From NCBI GenBank assembly GCA_910586365.1, contig CAJUGP010000014.1, positions 1 to 45,839 of the forward strand: a DNA stretch of 45,839 bases, in the 5' to 3' direction. Numbering within the stretch: position 1 is the first letter of the stretch; each line of letters opens with the position of its first letter. Source of the stretch: an uncultured Christensenella sp. (lineage in GTDB: Bacteria > Bacillota > Clostridia > Christensenellales > Borkfalkiaceae). Position numbers and translations under genes: made by a program. Below are positions 32,470 to 39,800 of this stretch, piece after piece. The notes under the pieces are model-generated. The model was not told the origin of the DNA and ran no database searches. It was given only the letters and a program-made list of their open reading frames with translations.

Positions 32470-33300
32470 ATGAAAGTCGTCTATTTGGGGACGGGTGCGG
32501 CGGAAGGCATTCCCGCGCTCTTTTGCAACTGCGAATTTTGCAAACGCATGCGCGCCGAGGGGCGCGTGCGTTCGCGTTCGCAAATTTTGATTGACGAGCT
32601 GTCCGTTGATTTTCCGCCGGACGGCTTTTATCATGCCGCGAAGTTCGGCGCGGATTTTTCCGCAATACGCTATATCCTCGTTTCGCATTCGCATATGGAT
32701 CATTTTTACGCGCATGATTTTATTCTGCGCGGATACAAGTACGCGGCGGACATGAGCGCGCCCGCGCTCGATCTCTTTTTGAACGAGGAAAGCGCGGAAG
32801 TGTTTTACGAGAGCACTCGCCGCGAGCTGCGCAACGACGTAGCCCAAACCCTTAATTTACACCGCGTGAAGAGCTTTCAGAAAATGACCTTCGGCGGTTT
32901 TACGGTGCATACGCTCAAAGCGCAGCATTCTTCGCGCGATCCGCTGCTGTTCCTCATCGAAAAGGACGGCAAGCGCGTTCTGCATCTGCACGATACGGGC
33001 GCAGTGCCCGAGGAAACGTATTCCTATCTTGCCGCGCTGGAAAAAAAGCCGTGCGACCTGATCACGCTCGACTGCACGTTTTTATGGGATAAAACCCCGT
33101 CGGGCGCGCGCCATATGGGCTTGGACGAAAACGCGCGCGTTTTGCGGCGGTTGGAAGAACTCGGCTACATCGGAGACGGCACGAAAAAAGTTATTACGCA
33201 TTTTTCGCACAACAGCCGCCCGAGCGAAGAGAGCTTGAAACGGGCGGAACGCGAATACGGCGTGATTGCCGCATACGACGGCATGACTTTGGAATTATAA
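32470..33300 (+). CDS. PhnP-like metallo-beta-lactamase-fold hydrolase
   Basis: 276 residues. The start MKVVYLGTGAAEGIPALFCNC with FCNCEFCKRMR is like PhnP-type phosphodiesterases, which have a Cys-rich insertion. The metal motif is SHSHMDH; later ligands are AQHSS, LHDTGA and ITHFSH. Such enzymes open cyclic phosphodiesters; no phosphonate genes are nearby, so the substrate is open. It starts ten bases after efp with no clear ribosome-binding site. Confidence 0.82.
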   Translation: MKVVYLGTGAAEGIPALFCNCEFCKRMRAEGRVRSRSQILIDELSVDFPPDGFYHAAKFGADFSAIRYILVSHSHMDHFYAHDFILRGYKYAADMSAPALDLFLNEESAEVFYESTRRELRNDVAQTLNLHRVKSFQKMTFGGFTVHTLKAQHSSRDPLLFLIEKDGKRVLHLHDTGAVPEETYSYLAALEKKPCDLITLDCTFLWDKTPSGARHMGLDENARVLRRLEELGYIGDGTKKVITHFSHNSRPSEESLKRAEREYGVIAAYDGMTLEL

Positions 33301-33330
33301 AAAACCCCGCGCTCACGGCGCGGGATTTTT
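33299..33330 (+). terminator. Bidirectional terminator between PhnP-like gene and minus-strand lipoprotein
   Basis: CCCGCGC (33306-33312), loop TCACG, GCGCGGG (33318-33324), with a T-run on the right and an A-run on the left. It can end transcripts from both convergent genes. Confidence 0.82.
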
Positions 33331-33331
33331 G

Positions 33332-33712
33332 TTAGTTGACGGCGGGCAGAAAAACGTAATAAAATCCTTCTTCCGATTCGCCGAAGATGATTTCAAAGGG
33401 CAGCAGTTTGATGCGCTGTCTGCGCTTGATGGGATAAGGGCGTGGAGTCGGGCGTTCGTCTTGTCCGTCTTGATCCTGTTTCGGTTCCTCCGAAGTTTCA
33501 GGACCGTCGTAACAGGGCGGCGTGTTCGGAACTTCGGGACAGACAGGGCAGTCGGGAATGCGCGCGCGTTCGTCGTCTTCCGTAGGAAGGGCGGGCAGCG
33601 GAACGGGTACGCCTTCCGCGTTGCATTCCGATTTATTGGCGCACGCCGCCGCGCCGAACAGGCAGGCGCAGGAGAGAATTGTTGCAAATGCCGTTTTGAA
33701 TATCTTTTTCAT
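33332..33712 (-). CDS. Small lipoprotein of unknown function
   Basis: 126 residues from the ATG at 33712. MKKIFKTAFATILSCACLF followed by GAAAC is a lipoprotein signal with Cys24 as the lipidated residue. The mature part is Pro/Cys/Asp/Glu-rich (IPDCPVCPEVPNTPPCYDG, then EEPKQDQDGQDERPTPRPYP). It ends with a hydrophobic stretch (LLPFEIIFGESEEGFYYVFLP). No ribosome-binding site is visible and a longer frame runs upstream to 33847; the start is chosen from the signal sequence. No family recognised. It lies divergent to the ABC-importer operon. Confidence 0.65.
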   Translation of the reverse strand: MKKIFKTAFATILSCACLFGAAACANKSECNAEGVPVPLPALPTEDDERARIPDCPVCPEVPNTPPCYDGPETSEEPKQDQDGQDERPTPRPYPIKRRQRIKLLPFEIIFGESEEGFYYVFLPAVN

Positions 33713-33748
33713 ATAAGCAGTATGCGGTAGATATTCGGTATTATTCGC

Positions 33749-33777
33749 TTGCAAAAATTTTTTTAACGTGGTATAAT
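33749..33777 (+). promoter_or_regulatory. Sigma-A promoter of the TM1266/ABC importer operon
   Basis: TTGCAA (33749-33754), 17-base spacer, TATAAT (33772-33777). It gives a leader of about 115 bases before the first start codon. Confidence 0.85.
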
Positions 33778-33785
33778 CATAAAAA

Positions 33786-33897
33786 AAATGGTTCCGAGCG
33801 GAAAGTATATTCCGACCGCAAAGACGCGTAAACAGAAGTTTCGGCAAGCAGACTTGCCGTGCCTTCCCCGTGGTCTTTGCGCGGGGGAGGTTTTTTT
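33786..33897 (+). promoter_or_regulatory. Structured leader, candidate riboswitch of unknown ligand
   Basis: Several mutually exclusive stems are visible. CGGCAAG (33842-33848), loop CAGA, CTTGCCG (33853-33859) is a perfect hairpin. CGCAAAGAC (33816-33824) is exactly complementary to GTCTTTGCG (33873-33881). This second pairing would break the terminator whose 3' arm contains the ribosome-binding site GGGGGAGG. The leader thus has an aptamer-like 5' half and an expression platform. The CGCAAAG core faintly recalls the c-di-GMP-I (GEMM) family, but the rest does not match well. Ligand unknown. Confidence 0.6.
33862..33897 (+). terminator. Terminator/ribosome-binding-site sequestering hairpin of the leader
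   Basis: CCTTCCCCG (33862-33870) pairs with CGGGGGAGG (33882-33890), followed by seven T directly before ATG 33898. The Shine-Dalgarno sequence is inside the 3' arm, so the hairpin can block both transcription and translation. Confidence 0.78.
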
Positions 33898-34155
33898 ATG
33901 GAAGAAACAATGCAAAAGCGCATCGCCGTTTTGTCGGTCATCGTCGAGGAGCGGCGTTCTGCCGAACGCATTAACGCCTTGCTGTCCGAATACGGGGCAT
34001 ATATCGTGGGCAGAATGGGAATACCGTATCGGGAAAAAGGCGTTTCGGTCATCTGCGTCGTGCTCGATGCGAGTACCGAAACGGTGAACGCGCTTACGGG
34101 CAGAATCGGGAAGATTGAAGGCGCGTCCGCAAAAACGTTATTCAGTAAATATTAA
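33898..34155 (+). CDS. TM1266-type putative regulator (ferredoxin-like/ACT fold)
   Basis: 85 residues from ATG 33898 (GGAGG seven bases upstream); ATG 33910 is an alternative. The sequence IAVLSVIVEERRSAERINAL, then GAYIVGRMGIPYREKGVSVI, then LTGRIGKIEGASAKTLFSKY fits the TM1266 family. That family is named putative iron-only hydrogenase system regulator and usually sits near hydEFG. No hydrogenase gene is present here; it is followed by an ABC importer. Members resemble small ligand-binding NikR/ACT-like domains without a DNA-binding part. It probably senses a metabolite or metal linked to the importer. Confidence 0.85.
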   Translation: MEETMQKRIAVLSVIVEERRSAERINALLSEYGAYIVGRMGIPYREKGVSVICVVLDASTETVNALTGRIGKIEGASAKTLFSKY

Positions 34156-34168
34156 AGGAGTATCTCAT

Positions 34169-35206
34169 ATGAAAAAAATGTTATGCGTGTTCGGTGCCGT
34201 GCTTGCGGCGGCAAGCGGACTTATCTTTACCGCGTGCGGCGCGAAAGCAGAGGGCGGCGACGAGTTGAACAGAGAAAATCTTGCCACGTTGAAGGGCAAA
34301 ACGGTAGGGGTTGCGCAGCTTAACAACGTTCCGGGACTTACGTTGCAGGCGACTTTGAAAAAACACGGCGTGGATTACGTCGTGCTCGACGGCTTGCAGG
34401 CGGCAAAATCCGAAGATAAGGTCAATCTCGTCGCGGTCGAGGCGGAGGATATGTCGCCCGCTTTGGGGTGCGATTATTATCTTTGCCCCGAGCCCGCGGC
34501 GACGGCGAAGATAAACGGCACGAAGGATAAGCCCGTTTCGCTCGTCTATGCGGGGAGCTTACAGGAATTGTACGGCGGGGAAGAAGGGTATCCGCAAGCC
34601 GTGTTGGTCGCGAAAAACGATCTTGCGGGCGACACGGTGACGGGAGAGTTGGTGAGTTCGTTTGCAGGCAACGCGCAATATTTGGCTTCGGCGCAGACGG
34701 CGGAAATTCTTTCGTTGTTGGCGGAAGTGCGTACGAGCGGCTTGAAGCCCGCGTTCGGCGAACAGAATTTGAACGCGGAAGTGGTTGCGAACTGTTCGGT
34801 GCGTTACGTGCCCGCCGCCGAGAACAAAGAGAAAGTAAACGCCTTTTTGGGCGAACTTGCCGCCGTCAGCGCCAATGCGGCGAAAGCCGTTTCGGACGAG
34901 TTTTATTATACGGGGGATTTTACGGCGCAGCCCCAAAACCAGACCGTGCGCAAGGTTTACGTTCCGGACGGCGCGCCCGCGCTCGGCATCGTCAACGCGC
35001 TTTCGCAAAAGAACGCGGCGTTTGAATTTCACGTGATCGACGCGCAGGCGGTTGCGGGATACGTGACGGGCGCATCGCCCGCCGCCGATTATTGCGTGCT
35101 GCCCGTCAATTTAGCGAGCAAGCTGCTCGGCTCGGGCGACGCGTACCGCATGCTCGGCACGGTCACGAACGGAAATCTTTACTTTTTAACGGTGAAAAAC
35201 GCTTGA
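34169..35206 (+). CDS. ABC transporter substrate-binding lipoprotein (NrtA/SsuA/ThiY-like)
   Basis: 345 residues, AAAGGAG before the ATG. A signal ending IFTAC puts the lipid on Cys23. The mature protein has the two-lobe pattern of small-ligand binding proteins: LKGKTVGVAQLNNVPGLTLQ, CDYYLCPEPAATAK, YPQAVLVAKNDL, and DYCVLPVNLASKLLG. It is grouped with the NMT1/SsuA-type fold by its neighbours (one permease, one ATPase). The ligand is unknown; thiamine precursor, sulfonate or cofactor precursors are typical in this class. The stop overlaps the permease start (TTGA). Confidence 0.82.
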   Translation: MKKMLCVFGAVLAAASGLIFTACGAKAEGGDELNRENLATLKGKTVGVAQLNNVPGLTLQATLKKHGVDYVVLDGLQAAKSEDKVNLVAVEAEDMSPALGCDYYLCPEPAATAKINGTKDKPVSLVYAGSLQELYGGEEGYPQAVLVAKNDLAGDTVTGELVSSFAGNAQYLASAQTAEILSLLAEVRTSGLKPAFGEQNLNAEVVANCSVRYVPAAENKEKVNAFLGELAAVSANAAKAVSDEFYYTGDFTAQPQNQTVRKVYVPDGAPALGIVNALSQKNAAFEFHVIDAQAVAGYVTGASPAADYCVLPVNLASKLLGSGDAYRMLGTVTNGNLYFLTVKNA

Positions 35207-35949
35207 AAAAGAACTTTGCAATCTCCGCATCCGCTATTCTTTTTTTGTGGCTGATCTGGATCGTCGCCTATTTTGCGGTCGGCAACGATTATCTTCTTCC
35301 GTCGTTTTGGGAAACGTTCGCATCAATGGGGTGCTTGTTGGGCGGCAAGGCGTTTTGGGTCGCGTTCGGCGCGTCGCTGCTACGCACGCTTTTAGCGTTT
35401 GCGGTTTCCTTTTTGTTCGGCGTGACGTTTGCCGTGCTGGCGCGCTGTTTTTCGCCTGTACGCGCTTTTTTCGCGCCGATCGTTTCGTTTTTGCGCACCG
35501 TTCCTACCTTGGCGGTCGTGTTGCTGTTGCTTGCCTGGCGGATCGCGCCGTCCGTCGCGCCCGTGCTCGTCGGCATGCTCGTGCTGTTCCCCGCCGTATA
35601 TGCGGCGGCGCTTGCGAGCTTCGATGAGGTGGCTCAGTCTTACGGGCGGCTTGCAACCGTTTACAACGTAAGCGTACGGCGCAGGGTCTTTCAAATGTAC
35701 CTGCCGCTGTGCGCGCCCGCGTTGCTGTCGCAGAGCGGCGCGATTTTATCGCTCGGGTTGAAGATCGTCGTTTCGGGCGAGGTGCTGGCAAATACTTACC
35801 GCAGCTTGGGCGGCATGATGCAGGACGCGAAAATGTTTACCGATATTCCGACGCTGCTGGCGCTTACCCTCGTTTGCGTGCTTGCGGGCTTTGCGCTCGA
35901 GGGGATTTGTTACGGAGCGCACAAGCTTATCGTGAGGTGGCGGCAATGA
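35203..35949 (+). CDS. ABC transporter permease (BPD type, NrtB/SsuC/ThiX-like)
   Basis: 248 residues with a TTG start overlapping the stop of the binding-protein gene. About six membrane helices are visible (for example ISASAILFLWLIWIVAYFAV, LLRTLLAFAVSFLFGVTFAV, PTLAVVLLLLAW). The cytoplasmic EAA-type loop is ASFDEVAQSYGRLATVYNVS, which docks on the ATPase. It would move the ligand across the membrane. The stop overlaps the ATPase start by ATGA, so the subunits are coupled. Confidence 0.88.
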   Translation: MKKNFAISASAILFLWLIWIVAYFAVGNDYLLPSFWETFASMGCLLGGKAFWVAFGASLLRTLLAFAVSFLFGVTFAVLARCFSPVRAFFAPIVSFLRTVPTLAVVLLLLAWRIAPSVAPVLVGMLVLFPAVYAAALASFDEVAQSYGRLATVYNVSVRRRVFQMYLPLCAPALLSQSGAILSLGLKIVVSGEVLANTYRSLGGMMQDAKMFTDIPTLLALTLVCVLAGFALEGICYGAHKLIVRWRQ

Positions 35950-36635
35950 AGATCGAAAATCTGTCCAAGCGCTACGGAGAGGTCAAGGCGCTCGACGCGC
36001 TCGATATACAGCTGCGCACGGACGAAATCACCGCCGTGCTCGGCGAGAGCGGCGCGGGGAAAACTACGCTGCTCAACGCGATCGCGGGTTTGATCTCTTA
36101 CGAGGGAAAAATCGACGGCGTAAGCGGCGCAAAGCCCGTCCGCAGGGAGCGGTGCTCCTATTTGTTGCAGGACAGCGCGCTGCTGCCCAATCTGACGGCG
36201 GAGCAAAATTTGAAATTCGTTCTTCCCGAAACCGAATGGAAGAAGATTCCCGCCATGCTCGAACGGGTGGGGCTGGGCGGCAAGGCGTCCGCGCGTCCGC
36301 GCGCGCTTTCGGGAGGTGAAAAACAGCGCATTGCGATCGCGCGCGCGTTTTTGTATCCGCACGATCTGTTGTTGATGGACGAGCCGTTCGCGTCGCTCGA
36401 TCTTGCGCTGAAAAAATCGCTGATCGCGCTCGTGCGGGAGCTGCGCGAAGAGCGGGGCGGCGGCGTGGTGTTCGTCACGCACGACGTGCACGAAGCCGTC
36501 ATGCTGTCGCACCGCGCCCTCGTGCTGAAAAAGGGCGCGCTCGTATGCGATCTTCCCATCGCGCCCGAAAATACGCGCGACTTTTATTCGACGCCCGCCG
36601 AGGAGAGCACGCTTGTCCGTGCGCTTACGGAATAA
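35946..36635 (+). CDS. ABC transporter ATP-binding protein
   Basis: 229 residues. Walker A GESGAGKTT, Q-loop SYLLQDSALLPN, signature LSGGEKQR, Walker B LLLMDEP, D-loop SLD and switch THDVHEA are all intact. It powers the importer formed with the two preceding genes. The start overlaps the permease stop; the frame is open upstream, but MKIENLSKRYGEVKALD is the natural N-terminus. A strong terminator follows. Confidence 0.95.
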   Translation: MKIENLSKRYGEVKALDALDIQLRTDEITAVLGESGAGKTTLLNAIAGLISYEGKIDGVSGAKPVRRERCSYLLQDSALLPNLTAEQNLKFVLPETEWKKIPAMLERVGLGGKASARPRALSGGEKQRIAIARAFLYPHDLLLMDEPFASLDLALKKSLIALVRELREERGGGVVFVTHDVHEAVMLSHRALVLKKGALVCDLPIAPENTRDFYSTPAEESTLVRALTE

Positions 36636-36650
36636 AACGTAAAAACAAAA

Positions 36651-36685
36651 AACCGTTCCGAAGGCGTCGGGACGGTTTTTTTTTT
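36651..36685 (+). terminator. Terminator of the ABC importer operon
   Basis: AACCGTTCCGA (36651-36661), loop AGGCG, TCGGGACGGTT (36667-36677), followed by a run of T to 36685. Confidence 0.88.
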
Positions 36686-36717
36686 ACTAAATTTTTCAAA
36701 AATAATTCGACAAAAAG

Positions 36718-36746
36718 TTGACATCTTGTCATAATCGTGATATGAT
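36718..36746 (+). promoter_or_regulatory. Sigma-A promoter of the giant surface-protein gene
   Basis: TTGACA (36718-36723), 17-base spacer, TATGAT (36741-36746). The 5' leader is about 50 bases, AT-rich, and has no Shine-Dalgarno match before ATG 36804. Confidence 0.82.
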
Positions 36747-36787
36747 ATTGTCATAATAAAATATTACAGATAATAAACTTGTCATAA
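36719..36787 (+). promoter_or_regulatory. Candidate operator: TGACA-TCT-TGTCA palindrome and three TTGTCATAA repeats
   Basis: A perfect dyad TGACA-TCT-TGTCA (36719-36731) overlaps the -35 box. Direct copies of TTGTCATAA(T) start at 36726, 36748 and 36779. Repeated half-sites across a promoter suggest a dimeric repressor or activator; no regulator gene is adjacent. Confidence 0.5.
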
Positions 36788-36803
36788 ATCGGTTTTTTTT
36801 AAT

Positions 36804-39800
36804 ATGAAAAAGAGAGAAAGCGGCTCCGAGCTGCATACAATTCAAAATGAAAAGCGTCCGCGCGTCGTAAAAAAACGCAGCGGTAAAACTGCGTTCAAGG
36901 CAAGAAGGCACCGCCGCCTGACGCAGGTTCTTGCCATGTTTTCCTGTTTCGCCATTCTCGGCGTCGGTATTTTTGCGATCGGTTCGATTTTTAACAAAGC
37001 CGATCCCAACGTCGTCGACCCCGGTTTCGTAACGGTTTCTTACGAGCTTCCTTCGGACGGATCGCTTCCCTCCGATCACAGCGCGCTTGAAAACGTCGGC
37101 TATATGAACAAGCGGTTTGCGGGTCAGACCAAATGGTATTCCGAAATGCACGGTGCGACGGTCGCCAACACGATGGGCATTAACGTCAACCAATCGGTCA
37201 ATACCTACAAACAATTCGATAACGAAACGCTTATCATGGCGGATATTACGGCGAGCAGCATGGTAAATAAGGCGCGCCAATTTTGCTATCGCGGCGATGA
37301 AGTCATTTGGCGCATGGGCAGCGGAAGTTCTTCCTCGTGGGCGACGGGCGCAAAGGGCGAGGATTGTTTTGCCAAGCTTTCTGCCATGCAGTGGCAGGAA
37401 GGCACGCCTTACGGACATATGTCGCTCGCGTCGTTTACCGAGAAAAACGGACTTCCCGGCACGGGCTTTTCGGTTTACGTTATCAACGAGGAAACGCTTC
37501 TTAGCGCCGACGCGGTGGTCGATCACGGCGACGGCACGTATTCGCAGACCTATTATCTCGATCCCGCGACGGATAAAGCGCCCTGCCATTACGTAAACCA
37601 AATGGTGTTTACGGGCGATCTGCCTTCGCTTCCTTCTTTCAACTATATTACGGTCACGTATACCTTCGATCAGTCGTGGCAGATTTTGCGTTCGGAGATC
37701 GACGAACAGTATACGGCGGTCATGGGCGTCAGCGCGACCTGCACGTCCGCATACCGCACCGATTTTGAATACGGCACGCACAAAGCGGAATCGACGGCGT
37801 TCGACGATTACTTCAAATCGCATTTCGGCGCGCCGTTTACCGAACCCGACGTAAAACAGGAGGTCACTCCGCTCAATTGTTTGACCTCGGCGTTTGCGAG
37901 CGTGCTCACGCAGCCCGTCACGTTTGATTTGTCGCTTTGCATAAACGGAAACGCCGTTGCGGGCAAGGTGTACGTGGACGTCGGCGAAATGAGCCTCGAT
38001 ACGATGGAGATTCGCGCGCAGATCGGTGGCGTGAAGCTTTGGCTCCAAAACGGTACGGCGTTTATAGAATACGGCGGCATGAAAATCAAACTTACCGTTT
38101 CCGAACTGATTGAGCTGATCGGATCGATCACGGGATCGTCGGGCGGTCTTTCGCTCGATACCGACGCGCTTTTAGGCGCGTTGGCGGAAGGGGAATTTAC
38201 ATACGACGAGCAAAGCGCGACGCTTTCTTCCACGCTTTCGCTCGGCTTCGACCTTCCCGTCGTGTTCCGTTTCGATATCGACGAAGAGGGCAACGTTTCG
38301 CTCGGCAACGTGATCGCCAATATCGTCGTGGAAAATCTTGCCGTTTCGTCTTTCGATTTGGGCAAACTCGAAATCGGCGCTTCGCTGCAATTCGGCGAAG
38401 GCGGTTTAAGCGCGCTGAGCGCGGAGGAGCAGGCGAAGTTCGTTGATTTTGCGCCGCTTGCTCGCGACGTTTTAACCGTTCTCCGCTCCGAGGTTCTGGC
38501 AATCGATCTTTCTTATCGCGGCGAAGGGTTCGCCGTGGAAGGCGCGCTCGATATTGCGCTCGGCGATCTCTCTTCCTATGATTTTAACGATCTTAGCGCG
38601 TGCGCGCTTGCCGCGCAGGGTACGGTGCGCGTTACGCTCGGCGGTGCGGAAAAGACGGTTGCGCTTGCTTATCGCAAGGGCGTGCTGTTCGTCGACGCGG
38701 ACGGCGTAAAGCTAAAAGCCGACGTAAAAGAGGGCGCCGCTTTGATCGGGCGGCTCTTATCTGACGAACAAAACGGGCAAACGGAGCAGACGGCGTTCGA
38801 TCTCGGCGCGATCCTTTCGCAGGTGTTCAGCGAGGATTTCGCGCGTTTGTTTGCGTGCGCGCAGACGGAAAGCGGCGCGGAAATCTTGATTCTCGGCACG
38901 GAACTGCTCGAAAAATTGGGAGTAAATTTTGCGCTCGGCGAGGTAAAATTGACGCTCGGCGGCGGTACGATCGGCGCAAGCGCGTTCGGCGTGCAGGTCG
39001 GCGTTTCGGCAAGTAAAAACAAGATTGCGGACGTAGACGAAACGCAATACGCCGCGATTCTTCCCTATGTGCAGCCCGTGCTCGATCTTGTAAAGAGCGA
39101 GGCGATTTCGGCGGCGGTCCGCTATGAAAACGGCGCTTTGGCGCTCGGCGGAACAATAACGTTCAGCCTTGCAAACCGCGCGGCATACGGCACGCTTGCT
39201 CTCTCGTACGAGGACGGCGCGGCGGTATGCTCCAAAACGTTGGATTTTGCTTACATATATGCCGAGGACGGCGGCGCGTTGTATCTTGCTCTGGACGGAT
39301 TAAAGGTGAAGGCGCAGGCGCGCGAGCTTGTCGGCGTGCTGACGAAATTATTTGCAAACGAAATACCTGCGTTCGACGCGAATGCCGACTTGCTTTCCGT
39401 GCTCGAAAAGCTGCTTGCATTCGATTTCGGCACGCTTTTGAACGTGAGCGAACAGGATGAAACGCTCAGCATCGTCGTATACGGCAGCGAGCTGCTCCGC
39501 GCGTTGGGGATCGAATTCGACCTCGGCAACGTTTCGATCGATATACATAAGACGGGCGCGGTCGAAATTACCGCGTTGGGTGCGCAAATTACGCTTACCG
39601 CAAGCGAATATGCTGCGCCCGTCCTCGAAGGGTATACCGATGTAACCGAATTGGTTGCACGGCTTCCCGCCGTTTTGGAACAAAAGAGCGTCGCGTTCGC
39701 GGGTTCGTTCCGTATGTTCGTAGGAAATAACGCGATCGACGTGGAAGTGACGCACGGCGCGCTCGGATTTGCCGACGGGTTGAACCTGTATGCCGCGTTA

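Noticed and set aside
33786..33897. Firm call of a c-di-GMP-I, TPP or guanidine riboswitch
   Set aside because: Only short pieces such as CGCAAAG and GGTTCCG resemble these families; the other conserved elements of each consensus are missing.
36726..36787. CRISPR-like array from the TTGTCATAA repeats
   Set aside because: Only three 9-10 base copies with irregular spacing inside a promoter; far too short for CRISPR repeats.
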